Source of the DNA: an uncultured Methanobrevibacter sp.
GTDB taxonomy: Archaea; Methanobacteriota; Methanobacteria; Methanobacteriales; Methanobacteriaceae
Reading direction: 5' to 3'
Length of the DNA: 64,000 nt
Assembly: GCF_900314615.1 (NCBI RefSeq)
Contig: NZ_OMWA01000002.1
Coordinates: forward strand, 48,294 to 112,293
Positions 36,273 through 45,365 of this stretch are shown piece by piece; the first letter of the stretch is position 1; every line of letters begins with the position of its first letter. The position numbers and the translations under genes were made by a program. The notes beneath the pieces are model-generated. The model saw nothing but the letters and a program-made list of their open reading frames with translations, was not told where the DNA came from and made no database searches.

Positions 36273-37254
36273 ATATCAGATAGCTGTAGTTCCAGGTGAT
36301 GGAATAGGAAAAGAAGTAATGGAAGCTACACTTTTTGTTTTGGATAGTTTAGGTATAGATTTTGATTATGCTTATGGTGAAGCCGGTGACGAATGCCTTG
36401 AAAAAACAGGCACAGCACTGCCTGGTGAAACCTTAGATATTATACGCAATGCCGATGCATGCTTATTCGGAGCGGCAGGCGAAACTGCAGCTGACGTTAT
36501 TGTTAAGATACGTCAGGAAATGAAAATGTTTGCAAACTTAAGGCCTGTTAAGGCATATCCGAATACAGATGCCCTGTCAGATGATATTGACTTTATGATT
36601 GTGCGTGAAAATACAGAAGGAATGTATATAGCCGATGAAGAGGAATATACTGATGAAGGCGCAGTGGCAAGGCGTATCATTACAAGAAAAGCTGAACAAC
36701 GTATTATTGATTATGCATTTAACTATGCACTTAAAAACAATAAGACTAAAGTTACAGCTGTTCATAAAGCTAATGTATTAAAGAAAAGTGACGGTCTGTT
36801 CAAGGAGATATTTTACGAAGTTGCCAAGAATTATCCCGATATCGAAACCGAGGATTTCTATGTTGATGCAACCGCAATGTATCTTATAACTCAGCCGGAA
36901 ACCTTTGAAGTAATAGTTACTACAAACCTTTTCGGAGACATATTGTCCGATGAGGGAGCAGGTCTTGTTGGAGGATTAGGTCTGATTCCTTCTGCAAATA
37001 TCGGTGAGGATGCTGCATTGTTTGAACCTGTACACGGTTCAGCACCGGATATTGCAGGTCAAGGTATTGCAAATCCGATAGCAATGATGCTTTCAGCCGT
37101 TATGATGCTGAGATACATTGGCGAGAATGATGCTGCAGACAGATTTGATGCGGCAATTTTAAAAGTATTAAATGATGCTAATATTTTAACCGGTGATTTA
37201 GGAGGCAATGCTTCCACTATGGAAGTTGCCGAAGCGGTTAAAAATAATTTATAA
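36247..37254 (+). CDS. leuB: 3-isopropylmalate / homoisocitrate-type dehydrogenase
   Basis: NAD-dependent beta-decarboxylating dehydrogenase. 'PGDGIGKEVM' near residue 15, the substrate-binding 'FANLRPVKAYP' near 95 and 'VRENTEGMY' near 120 are all family signatures. The Lys/Tyr region 'VTAVHKANVLKKSDG' near 175, the metal site 'NLFGDILSDEGAG' near 233 and the NAD loop 'EPVHGSAPDIAGQG' near 270 complete the match. The start is a TTG placed five bases after AGGTGG inside leuD, so translation is coupled. Context supports LeuB; AksF, the homoisocitrate enzyme of coenzyme B synthesis, is the main alternative. Confidence 0.87.
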   Translation: MSTSKTKDKYQIAVVPGDGIGKEVMEATLFVLDSLGIDFDYAYGEAGDECLEKTGTALPGETLDIIRNADACLFGAAGETAADVIVKIRQEMKMFANLRPVKAYPNTDALSDDIDFMIVRENTEGMYIADEEEYTDEGAVARRIITRKAEQRIIDYAFNYALKNNKTKVTAVHKANVLKKSDGLFKEIFYEVAKNYPDIETEDFYVDATAMYLITQPETFEVIVTTNLFGDILSDEGAGLVGGLGLIPSANIGEDAALFEPVHGSAPDIAGQGIANPIAMMLSAVMMLRYIGENDAADRFDAAILKVLNDANILTGDLGGNASTMEVAEAVKNNL

Positions 37255-37275
37255 AAAAGTAATGGAGAAATAAAT

Positions 37276-37380
37276 ATGGATTTCAAAAAATTAACCAGAA
37301 TGCAAATGGCAGCACTTTTTATCATATTCATTATGGTAGTTAGTGGGGTAGCAGGATTTTTACTTATCATATTCGGTTAA
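37276..37380 (+). CDS. 34-residue single-helix membrane protein
   Basis: A short frame between leuB and ribH with a GGAGAAATAAAT site before its ATG. It has a basic head (MDFKKLTRMQM) and one membrane helix ending 'GFLLIIFG'. Its own ribosome binding site, clean stop and fit between two same-strand genes favour a real gene; similar one-helix proteins are common in Methanobrevibacter. The function is unknown. Confidence 0.6.
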   Translation: MDFKKLTRMQMAALFIIFIMVVSGVAGFLLIIFG

Positions 37381-37401
37381 ACAAATAAAGAGGTAGATAA
37401 A

Positions 37402-37818
37402 ATGGCAAGATATGAAATTGCAGCAGTAGTTGCAGAATTTAATTATGACATAACCCAAATGATGTTGGAATTGGCTAAAGCAGAAGCTAAAAACAGAGGA
37501 TGTGAAATTACCAAAGTGGTAGCTGTACCAGGAGTATTTGACATGCCTCTTGTAATTAAAAAATTATTGCAGAAAGATGAATACGATGCAATAATCACTT
37601 TAGGTGCAGTTATTGAAGGTGCAACAGACCACGATCAAATTGTAGCACAGCACGCTTCCCGTAAAATCGCTGATTTAGCACTTGAATATGATACTCCAGT
37701 AGCACTCGGTATTACCGGTCCTGGAATGACCAGAATGGATGCTCACAGACGTGTCAAAAACGCAAAAAGTGCAGTTGAAGCAGCTATTAAAATGTGCGAC
37801 AGATTAAAAGAAATTTAG
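37402..37818 (+). CDS. ribH: 6,7-dimethyl-8-ribityllumazine synthase
   Basis: Condenses the RibB product with 5-amino-6-ribitylaminouracil, the penultimate step of riboflavin synthesis; family members assemble as pentamers or icosahedra. 'AEFNYDITQMMLELA' is near residue 12. The substrate motif 'VPGVFDMPL' is near 48, and 'TLGAVIEGATDHDQIVA' with the catalytic His near 76. 'PVALGITGP' follows near 108. Length 138 fits the archaeal type. An AGAGGT site precedes the ATG. Unlike ribB it has no visible FMN riboswitch. Confidence 0.95.
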   Translation: MARYEIAAVVAEFNYDITQMMLELAKAEAKNRGCEITKVVAVPGVFDMPLVIKKLLQKDEYDAIITLGAVIEGATDHDQIVAQHASRKIADLALEYDTPVALGITGPGMTRMDAHRRVKNAKSAVEAAIKMCDRLKEI

Positions 37819-37826
37819 ATGATTAC

Positions 37827-38765
37827 ATGGAAATCTTAAAACCAAATGAATTAAGAGAAAAATTTCAGGATCCATGGATTGCACCATATGAAAAAGTTTT
37901 GACCATGGTCGATGGCGATAAGGTTGAAATTGTAGAATATCATCCATGCATTTCAGGGTCTCATTGGTTATTGAATCAATACAGAAACAACTCAGAATTA
38001 ATAGATTCAGCATACCGTGACGGAAACAAGCATGTTTACTTATGTCACACAGGCTGTGCTCCGCTTGACCTTAAAGCAAGTTTCAATGCTGCTGGAATTG
38101 ATGAAATCGTTGTCGACGGCGATGAAGTTAAGGTAACTCACGCAGGTCTTGCAGGCGCAGGTGTTGGAGCCGGAATGTGCAGAGGTATGGGTGAAGGAGT
38201 TAAATACGTTGAGCTTATAGAAGTTGGTGGCGGTTCAAAAGCAGGAAAAGCTACTGTAGTCACTCCTAAACTTGAAAAAGTGGTCATTGGTGTTGATGAT
38301 ACTGATACAAAAGACGCCGGTGCTACATGGACTATGGCTCATAATTTAGGTGTTGAACTTGCAGGTGAAGGATTTGAATATCTTGACCATATTATAGTTC
38401 AATTGTATCCTCATAATCCTCATAAAACTCAAAACTGTGTTTCCATTGCATTGACTTTTGCAGTTGAAGAGTCTAAAAAACAAGTTCTGATTGACAGAGT
38501 CATTGAAATTCTTAAAAGGGATACCTTATCTGATAAAACAGCAATAGCTATTTTGGAAGGTCTGGACATTCCTGAAAAATTAAGGGAATATTCAATTGCT
38601 ACAAAATCAGGAATGATAGATGTTGAAACTGCAGAAAGTGTTGCTGAAGAATTAAATATTCCTTTGATTGCCGTTACCGGTGAGCAAGGAAAAGTAGGAG
38701 CTCTTGCAGCTTTAGGTCTTTATAATGATGTTGAAGAAGCTGTAAAAGCTTATGATAAAAAATAA
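37827..38765 (+). CDS. Methanogenesis marker protein 11
   Basis: A protein family found in methanogens and assigned the name methanogenesis marker 11; the biochemical role is not established. The first 140 residues include 'PWIAPYEKVLTMVDG', 'CISGSHWLLNQYR' and a Cys-containing 'YLCHTGCAPLDL'. From about residue 155 it shows 'KVVIGVDDTDTKDAGATW', a DDTD motif shared with tRNA(Ile2) agmatidine synthase-like proteins. I start at the ATG at 37827; the longer frame begins inside ribH. It probably shares the ribH transcript. Confidence 0.87.
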   Translation: MEILKPNELREKFQDPWIAPYEKVLTMVDGDKVEIVEYHPCISGSHWLLNQYRNNSELIDSAYRDGNKHVYLCHTGCAPLDLKASFNAAGIDEIVVDGDEVKVTHAGLAGAGVGAGMCRGMGEGVKYVELIEVGGGSKAGKATVVTPKLEKVVIGVDDTDTKDAGATWTMAHNLGVELAGEGFEYLDHIIVQLYPHNPHKTQNCVSIALTFAVEESKKQVLIDRVIEILKRDTLSDKTAIAILEGLDIPEKLREYSIATKSGMIDVETAESVAEELNIPLIAVTGEQGKVGALAALGLYNDVEEAVKAYDKK

Positions 38766-38804
38766 TCTAAGAATATTTTCTTAGATTCTTTACTATTTTT
38801 TTTT
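38764..38804. terminator. Bidirectional hairpin terminator
   Basis: A perfect 10-bp stem AATCTAAGAA/TTCTTAGATT (loop TATT) with a T-run on the plus side lies between convergent genes. It could end both transcripts. Confidence 0.65.
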
Positions 38805-40527
38805 AAATGTATAAATTAAGGAAATTGCCCTGTTCTGATCTTACGAATTGTTTTATGGCAGTATTGTTTCTATCAACAAAATCTATGTATATGTTGTGGC
38901 CGTTGTATGTGAAATTACAGTCACTAAATGTATTGTTGTAGTATGTTACTGTTTGGACTACCTCATCGTTAACTGCAATGTCATAGGTTGATTCGTCCCT
39001 GAATATTCCAAATGAATTTGCTACAGATTCGTTATCTATGAATACTTCAAAGTTGCATGCTTCCTTATCCCTTGAGGAAATTGTCAGCTTTTCAATAAGA
39101 GTTGCATTCTCATTGCTGCTTTCTAAATGGTGAAGCACTCCTACTCCTTCAAATATTTGATTTAAACGGCTATTTTGAATAACAGAACCTGTTTGAACAT
39201 CCAATGCTTTTTTCACTTCATTAGGTAATCTGATAACGTCAGGTTCACCGCTACGGGTATCGTTTACAGTGTAAATTTCATTGTTGATTACCAGCGTATC
39301 GTTGGATTTTATACCAAGCGTCATCATGGCATCTGAAGGAAGCCTTATTTGCGAAGATTCATTTTCAATAGCAACATCAATTGTAAACGGTCCTCTTGCG
39401 GTAATTGCATTGTCTCTGGCGGTATTGTCAGCATAAATAATCAGGTTTCTTGAGTTTGGTTCAACTGACAGAACACCATTGTCAAAATGAGCGGAACCTA
39501 TAAATGTTGAAATCATTAAAAGAAGGATGATTACTGAAATAATCATTGGAAAATGGATTCTGATAAAAGACCTGAACAGATTGGTCTTCGAAGTCTTTCT
39601 GAATATGACGATTGACTGTATAATAACTTTGACAGTATAGAAAACGGCTATTATAATTCCGATTATACTAAGAAGTATTGCAACAATCAATGGGATGTAT
39701 CTGACATAGAATATTGTGAACAGTCCGAGAATGATTAGGGAAAGTCCCACAATTGCCATTCGAATGTAGTATCCGATGTCATCTATCATTGTCACTCTAC
39801 CGTACTTGTTTGCACGGTTGATAATTGTTCTTACAACCTCATTAGCCATCAAATGCAAATCGGCCAATGGAGACATGTCATGCTGAATTGCACCAATGTC
39901 CACTTCCATAATTGAAATTCCCAGCACATCAGCATCAATAACGATTCCTACGTCAACACCATAGTCCTTTTCAAAATTAATTCTTTTTAAAACTTCTTTT
40001 TTTGCTGCAAACTGACCGCTTAAAGGCTGTTCAAATGAAATTTCCGGGAAAAAGAAATTAAGAAGCGGTTTTGCAGTTAGTTCAGTTACACGTCCGCTTT
40101 CACGGGCAAATTTAGTTTTTGTAATATCGGTTTTACCTTCAAGGATAGGCCTAATCATGGCTTCAACCTTATTGGAAGTCAGGTTATAGATATCTGCATC
40201 TATAAAGGCTATAATATCACAGTCTACCTTCTTATAACCTGTAAATAATGCTTCACCCTTTCCCTTGTTAACTTCATGGTTGATTACTTTTGCGCCTGCC
40301 TTTAAAGCTTCGCCTTCGGTATTGTCGCTTGATCCGTCATTGACAACAACGATTTCATCTACAAACGACACCTTTTTGATTACTTCAACGACTTTGGCAA
40401 CAGTTTCTTCCTCATTGTATGCCGGTATAATAACTGAAACCTTCTGATATTTTTTAGGTTTTGCAGATTTTACACTGGCTAAAAGAAAAGTCAGAATAAC
40501 TAAAAACCAATACACTAAATTCACCAT
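38803..40527 (-). CDS. Membrane GT2 glycosyltransferase with extracytoplasmic C-terminal domain
   Basis: After a short N-terminal hydrophobic segment comes a GT-A domain resembling glucosyl-3-phosphoglycerate synthase-type GT2 enzymes: 'VSVIIPAYNEEETV' near residue 30, 'VVNDGSSDNT' near 60 and 'DADIYNL' near 110. Three to four membrane helices lie at about 255-350. The last 220 residues should face outward and contain N-x-S/T sites. This outer part has two similar short units, 'IRLPSDAMMTLGIKSNDTLVI' and 'IRLPNEVKKALDVQTGSVI', that look like swapped-hairpin AbrB-type or similar beta-barrel motifs. The sugar acceptor is unknown. It is not part of the main polysaccharide operon. Confidence 0.78.
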   Translation of the reverse strand: MVNLVYWFLVILTFLLASVKSAKPKKYQKVSVIIPAYNEEETVAKVVEVIKKVSFVDEIVVVNDGSSDNTEGEALKAGAKVINHEVNKGKGEALFTGYKKVDCDIIAFIDADIYNLTSNKVEAMIRPILEGKTDITKTKFARESGRVTELTAKPLLNFFFPEISFEQPLSGQFAAKKEVLKRINFEKDYGVDVGIVIDADVLGISIMEVDIGAIQHDMSPLADLHLMANEVVRTIINRANKYGRVTMIDDIGYYIRMAIVGLSLIILGLFTIFYVRYIPLIVAILLSIIGIIIAVFYTVKVIIQSIVIFRKTSKTNLFRSFIRIHFPMIISVIILLLMISTFIGSAHFDNGVLSVEPNSRNLIIYADNTARDNAITARGPFTIDVAIENESSQIRLPSDAMMTLGIKSNDTLVINNEIYTVNDTRSGEPDVIRLPNEVKKALDVQTGSVIQNSRLNQIFEGVGVLHHLESSNENATLIEKLTISSRDKEACNFEVFIDNESVANSFGIFRDESTYDIAVNDEVVQTVTYYNNTFSDCNFTYNGHNIYIDFVDRNNTAIKQFVRSEQGNFLNLYI

Positions 40528-40644
40528 ACTTTTTTTAATTCATTTATAGGTATATTATAAATCTTATTTAAATAATGGCTTTTTTAAGGCAATATAATTA
40601 TTAAAAATAACTATTCAAATTTTTTCACAGATTTATTTTTCTTG

Positions 40645-40747
40645 TAGTGTGATTATAAGTTTGTATAGGTTTTTATCTAATTTCAATACAAAATCCTAAA
40701 TTTCCCCTTATGGTTTCCAGCGAAATGCTTAAATCATTTTCACACTA
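40645..40747 (+). ncRNA. Candidate structured RNA leader upstream of tex
   Basis: An 8-bp perfect inverted repeat TAGTGTGA (40645-40652) / TCACACTA (40740-40747) encloses 87 bases. Inside, TTTGTAT (40660-40666) can pair with ATACAAA (40686-40692). The element ends 37 bases before the tex start and lies in an otherwise AT-rich 254-base gap. It might be a cis-regulatory leader or a small RNA; no known family is recognised. Confidence 0.3.
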
Positions 40748-40784
40748 ACATTATTATATTGTAAATTACAGGATTGAGAGATTG

Positions 40785-42938
40785 ATGATAACTCAAACAT
40801 TGGAAAAAGAATTGAATTTGTCTGATTGGCAAGTAAAAAGAGTAATCAAATTGATAGATGATGGAAATACCATCCCATTTATAGCAAGATACAGAAAAGA
40901 TGTAACAGGTTCTCTGAATGATGAAACATTAAGGAAATTCGATGAACGTTTAAGATATCTCAGGAATCTTGAGGATAAAAAGGAAAAGGTTATCAAAAGG
41001 ATTGATGAGCTTGGAAAATTGGAGGATGATTTAAAAAAGCAGATTTCAGATGCATCTACTCTGGTTGAACTTGAAGACATTTACAGGCCATACAAGTCCA
41101 AAAAGCAAACAAGAGCAACCAAAGCCCGTGAAAAAGGATTGGAACCATTGGCTCAGGTCATACTTGCTCAGGATGTTAAACAATCAATTAAAAAAATCGC
41201 TAAAGATTATGTTAATCCCAAAAAAGATGTAAACACTCCAGAAGAAGCAATTCAGGGTGCTCAGGATATTATCGCTGAGATAATTTCTGACAATTCTGAC
41301 TTCCGTAGAAAAATCAGGAAAAATACTTACTTTACAGGCCAGATTACCTCAAAAGTTAAGGACAAGGAAATTTCAAATGAATATGACGTTTATCATAACT
41401 ACTCTGAAAATATCAAAAAAATTCCTCCACACAGGATTCTGGCTATAAACAGGGCTGAAAATGAAGGTGTAATCAGGGTAAAGCTGGAATGTGACGTCAG
41501 TGATGTTTTAAGTTATCTTGAAAGGCATACCTTAAAAAATATCTCCAAAATTCCTGAAAAGATAGAATACAATCCCTACACTACTCCTGTTATCAGAGAG
41601 GCTATTGAAGATTCATATAAAAGGCTGATTTCTCCGGCTATCGAAAGGGAAATCAGAAACTATCTCACAGAAAAGGCAGAGGAAAAGTCAATTGAAGTAT
41701 TTGCACAGAATTTGAATCAGGTATTGATGGAATCTCCTCTTGTCGGCAAAACTATTTTAGGCTGGGACCCTGCATTCAGAACAGGATGCAAACTGGCAAT
41801 CATCGACGAAACAGGTAAAGTCCTAGATACTGCATTGATTTATCCTACAGAACCTCAAAAAAAGGTTAAGGAATCTATTGAAACTGTCCGTGATTTGATT
41901 GATAAGTATGACATCAACGTTATAGCTATCGGAAACGGAACTGCATCAAGGGAATCCGAAGAGATTGTAGCCAAAATAATCAGGGGAACAAATGTAGAAT
42001 ACATAATTGTTAATGAAGCGGGAGCGTCAGTATATTCAGCATCAAAATTGGCGGATGAGGAATTTCCGGATTTTTCAGAAGGTGAAAGGAGTGCGGTTTC
42101 AATTGCAAGAAGGCTTCAGGATCCTCTTGCTGAACTTGTAAAGATTGACCCTAAATCGATTGGTGTCGGACAGTATCAGCATGACATGAACCAGAAACAG
42201 CTTTCAGAGTCTTTGGACGGTGTTGTAGAGAAGGTTGTAAATGAAGTTGGCGTTGATTTGAACACTGCTTCTTACAGTCTTTTAAATCACGTATCTGGTA
42301 TTGGAAAATCAACTGCAAAAAATATTATAGAGTATAGGGATGAAAACGGAAGTTTCACCAATAGAAAAGAACTTCTGAACGTTAAAAAGTTGGGTAAAAA
42401 AACATTTGAGCAGTGTGCAGGATTTGTTAAAATTGATAATCCTGACTATCCTCTGGACAACACTACAATTCATCCGGAATCCTATAGCGCTACTGAAAAG
42501 CTTCTGGATAAGCTTAACTATACAGTCAATGATATAGGTTCTGACAGTCTTAAACTTGATAATCTGGATTTAAAGGCCATTTCTGAAGAGCTTGATATAG
42601 GTCAGGAAACATTGAAGGATATTATCTCAGAGCTTAAAAAGCCAGGCCGTGATCCTCGTGAGGACATGCCAAAACCTATACTTAGAAAAAATGTCCTGTC
42701 AATTGAAGATTTGGAAATTGGCATGATAATGCAGGGAACAGTCAGAAACATTGTTGATTTTGGAGCTTTTGTAGATATTGGAGTTCATCAGGACGGACTG
42801 GTACATATTTCACAGTTGGTTGAAAATCAATATGTGAAACATCCTTTGGACATTGTCAGTGTTGGGGAGATTGTGGATGTTAAAGTTCTCGATGTTGATT
42901 TGTCCAGAAATAGGATAAATCTGTCAATGATTTTGTGA
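40785..42938 (+). CDS. tex: Tex-family S1 RNA-binding protein
   Basis: A 717-residue Tex-like protein; the bacterial and eukaryotic (Spt6) relatives act in transcription and bind nucleic acid. Domains appear in order: an N-terminal helical part ('IPFIARYRKDVTG' near 30), a YqgF/RNase H-like domain ('LGWDPAFRTGCKLAIID' near 325), helix-hairpin-helix units ('LLNHVSGIGKSTAKNIIEYR' near 505) and a C-terminal S1 domain ('VRNIVDFGAFVDIGVHQDGL' near 650). The ATG at 40785 follows GAGAG; a TTG one codon upstream is possible. Tex is mainly bacterial, so acquisition by transfer is plausible. Confidence 0.9.
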   Translation: MITQTLEKELNLSDWQVKRVIKLIDDGNTIPFIARYRKDVTGSLNDETLRKFDERLRYLRNLEDKKEKVIKRIDELGKLEDDLKKQISDASTLVELEDIYRPYKSKKQTRATKAREKGLEPLAQVILAQDVKQSIKKIAKDYVNPKKDVNTPEEAIQGAQDIIAEIISDNSDFRRKIRKNTYFTGQITSKVKDKEISNEYDVYHNYSENIKKIPPHRILAINRAENEGVIRVKLECDVSDVLSYLERHTLKNISKIPEKIEYNPYTTPVIREAIEDSYKRLISPAIEREIRNYLTEKAEEKSIEVFAQNLNQVLMESPLVGKTILGWDPAFRTGCKLAIIDETGKVLDTALIYPTEPQKKVKESIETVRDLIDKYDINVIAIGNGTASRESEEIVAKIIRGTNVEYIIVNEAGASVYSASKLADEEFPDFSEGERSAVSIARRLQDPLAELVKIDPKSIGVGQYQHDMNQKQLSESLDGVVEKVVNEVGVDLNTASYSLLNHVSGIGKSTAKNIIEYRDENGSFTNRKELLNVKKLGKKTFEQCAGFVKIDNPDYPLDNTTIHPESYSATEKLLDKLNYTVNDIGSDSLKLDNLDLKAISEELDIGQETLKDIISELKKPGRDPREDMPKPILRKNVLSIEDLEIGMIMQGTVRNIVDFGAFVDIGVHQDGLVHISQLVENQYVKHPLDIVSVGEIVDVKVLDVDLSRNRINLSMIL

Positions 42939-43009
42939 AAATATTGTAATTTTTATTAATGACTTTGAATAAAATATTTATATTAAAATTTATTTTAGAA
43001 GGGATTTTA

Positions 43010-44035
43010 TTGACACCAAAAATAATGATTATTCTTGGAAGCGGTTCGGATATTGCTATTGCTGAGAAAGCTATGGACATATTGGATAAACTTGAAATAC
43101 CTTACAGTTTGAAGATAGCTTCAGCTCATAGGACTCCGAATCTTGTTCGTGAAATTGTAACTCAAGGAACTGATGCTGGAATTGAAGTATTTATTGGAAT
43201 TGCAGGTTTAGCGGCACATTTGCCGGGAGTTATTGCTGCATATACTCCAAGGCCAGTTATTGGAGTTCCAGTTGATGTTAAAACTAGTGGTAGGGATGCA
43301 CTTGAGTCAGTTATTCAAATGCCTTATCCTTCCCCTATTTCAACAGTCGGTATAGACAGAGGAGATAATGCCGCAATATTGGCTGCCCAATACATTGGAA
43401 TTCATGATGATGAAGTGCGCCAAAAGATAATTGAACTTAGAAAGGACTATGCTAAAAAGGTATATGACAGCAATGAAAGCATTGTCCAGCAGATTGACAG
43501 ACCATTTATCGAAAATGAATTTTTAAGAATTAAAAACCTTGAAATCAATGATGTTAAAGTCGATGAAAGTTCTTTAAAGAACTGTAAAAATTTTGATGCG
43601 GAAGTATCAATCATTGTGGGAAGGCAGACTGATTTGCCTGTTGCTAAAAAGGCAGGGGCAATTCTAGAGAGGTTAAAGATTTCACATGATATAAAAGTTA
43701 TCTGTCCAATCAGATCAAATAAAAAATTCACAAATTATGTAAAGGCAATGAAAAATGCTAAAATTTTCATTGGAATCAGCTCCAACTCATCACAAGTTAC
43801 AGGAGGACTTGTAGGACTCACTGACAGACCTGTAATTGGAGTTCCATGTACTAATGAACACGGAAATGATTACATGCTTACTACTGTCAGCATGCCTCCA
43901 GGCGTGCCGGTTGCAACAGTAGGAATTAACAATGGTAAAAATGCCGCAGTTATAGCAGGTGAGATATTTGCTATTGACAATCCAAACATTACAGGACTTT
44001 TAGACAAATTGAAAGATAAGAAAATAAATTTATAA
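43010..44035 (+). CDS. purE: 5-aminoimidazole ribonucleotide carboxylase, duplicated PurE
   Basis: Purine-synthesis enzyme. Two PurE domains lie in tandem. The first has 'MIILGSGSDIAIAEKA' and 'SAHRTPNLV' plus 'GLAAHLPGVIAAYTPRPVIGVPV' (residues about 4-160). The second has 'SIIVGRQTDLPVAKKAGAIL' and 'GGLVGLTDRPVIGVPC' (about 200-340). The second domain lacks the SAHR His motif (it reads 'VICPIRSN'), so it may be structural. The TTG at 43010 follows AAGGG and starts the protein directly at the first domain; the longer frame from 42959 is in the AT-rich leader. Its neighbour encodes a UbiD-like decarboxylase. Confidence 0.87.
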   Translation: MTPKIMIILGSGSDIAIAEKAMDILDKLEIPYSLKIASAHRTPNLVREIVTQGTDAGIEVFIGIAGLAAHLPGVIAAYTPRPVIGVPVDVKTSGRDALESVIQMPYPSPISTVGIDRGDNAAILAAQYIGIHDDEVRQKIIELRKDYAKKVYDSNESIVQQIDRPFIENEFLRIKNLEINDVKVDESSLKNCKNFDAEVSIIVGRQTDLPVAKKAGAILERLKISHDIKVICPIRSNKKFTNYVKAMKNAKIFIGISSNSSQVTGGLVGLTDRPVIGVPCTNEHGNDYMLTTVSMPPGVPVATVGINNGKNAAVIAGEIFAIDNPNITGLLDKLKDKKINL

Positions 44036-44046
44036 AAAGGGATATC

Positions 44047-45300
44047 ATGAAAATTGAAGATGATAATATAATTGAAATTACCGAAGAGCTTTCAAGTGAA
44101 TATGAAGTTGCAAAGGTCTTAAGACAATATCCGAAAGACACTGTTATTATTAAAAATGTTAAAGGTTTTGACCTGCCGGTTATTTCAGGAATCTGCAACA
44201 CTCGTGAAAAAATAGCAAAATCTATCAACTGTGAAGTTTCAGAGATTACTGAAAAAATAATTGAAGCTATGGAAAAACCAGTTAAAGTAGATAAATTCAC
44301 AGACTTTTCTGATTATGAGACTTGCGAAGTGGATTTGGATAAAATACCTATTTTAACTCATTATAAAAGAGACGGCGGAGCATATATCACTGCGGGTGTA
44401 GTCTTTGCACGTGACCCTGAAACTGGCATTCAGAATGCATCAATTCACAGGATGATGGTTCTCGATAACAAAAGGCTCGTTATAAGGATTGTTCCTAGAA
44501 ATCTCTACACATATTTCCAAAAAGCTCAAAAATTAGGAAAAGATTTGGAAATTGCCATAGCTATCGGAATGGACCCGGCAATATTGCTTGCAAGTACAAC
44601 CTCAATTCCTATTGACTATGATGAGATGGATGTGGCCAACGCATTTAAAGGCGGTGATTTGGAGCTAATCAAATGCGGTGATTTGAACGTTCCTCAGGCA
44701 GATATAATTCTAGAAGGTAAAATATCTGTCAGCGAAACAGTTCCTGAAGGTCCTTTCGTTGATTTGACCGACACTTATGATATCATTCGTGACCAGCCAA
44801 TCATAAACCTTGAAACCATGCATATCAAAAATGATGCTGTTTATCATGCAATCATTCCTGCAGGTTTTGAACATAAGCTATTGCAAGGTCTTCCACAGGA
44901 ACCAAGAATATTCAAAGCTGTTAAAAATGCTGTTCCTACTGTTGAAAATGTAGTTTTAACTGAAGGTGGCTGCTGCTGGTTGCATGCAGTTGTATCTATT
45001 AGAAAACAGACAGAAGGAGATGGAAAAAATGCAATTATGGCAGCATTGTCCGCTCACCCTTCACTCAAGCACTGTGTTGTAGTTGACACAGATGTCAATG
45101 TATTTGATGCTGAAGATGTTGAATATGCAATATCAACACGTATCAAAGGTGACAGGGACATTATGATTGTTCCTAATGTCAGAGGTTCATCTCTTGATCC
45201 TGTAGCTGAAAGTGATGGAACAACTACAAAAATAGGTGTAGATGCAACAAAATCACTAAAAGCATTAGAAAAATTCGAAAGAGTAAGTTTTGGAGAATAA
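44047..45300 (+). CDS. UbiD family decarboxylase
   Basis: A 417-residue member of the UbiD family of prenylated-FMN-dependent (de)carboxylases. Family features include 'TAGVVFARDPETGIQNASIHRM' near residue 115, 'AIAIGMDPAILLAS' near 178 and 'DIILEGKISVSETVPEGPFVDLTD' near 225 with the conserved E-x-x-x-EGPF-x-D/E stretch. 'DTDVNVFDAEDVEYAISTR' follows near 358. It follows purE by 11 bases with an AAAGGG site, so they are co-transcribed. The substrate is unknown; several UbiD paralogues serve lipid or aromatic metabolism in methanogens. The prenyltransferase UbiX is not in the window. Confidence 0.87.
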   Translation: MKIEDDNIIEITEELSSEYEVAKVLRQYPKDTVIIKNVKGFDLPVISGICNTREKIAKSINCEVSEITEKIIEAMEKPVKVDKFTDFSDYETCEVDLDKIPILTHYKRDGGAYITAGVVFARDPETGIQNASIHRMMVLDNKRLVIRIVPRNLYTYFQKAQKLGKDLEIAIAIGMDPAILLASTTSIPIDYDEMDVANAFKGGDLELIKCGDLNVPQADIILEGKISVSETVPEGPFVDLTDTYDIIRDQPIINLETMHIKNDAVYHAIIPAGFEHKLLQGLPQEPRIFKAVKNAVPTVENVVLTEGGCCWLHAVVSIRKQTEGDGKNAIMAALSAHPSLKHCVVVDTDVNVFDAEDVEYAISTRIKGDRDIMIVPNVRGSSLDPVAESDGTTTKIGVDATKSLKALEKFERVSFGE

Positions 45301-45324
45301 ACTACTCTATTTTTTTTTAATTTT

Positions 45325-45360
45325 AAGCGGATTTACCGCTTCATATCTTTTTTTAAGTAT
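45325..45360. terminator. Hairpin terminator between convergent genes
   Basis: AAGCGG/CCGCTT (6-bp stem, loop ATTTA, 45325-45341) with T-runs on both sides lies between the UbiD gene and wecC. Confidence 0.5.
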
Positions 45361-45365
45361 TTTAA

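Noticed and set aside
40645..40747. tRNA gene reading of the inverted repeat before tex
   Set aside because: The stem is eight rather than seven pairs and no T-loop or anticodon arm is present.
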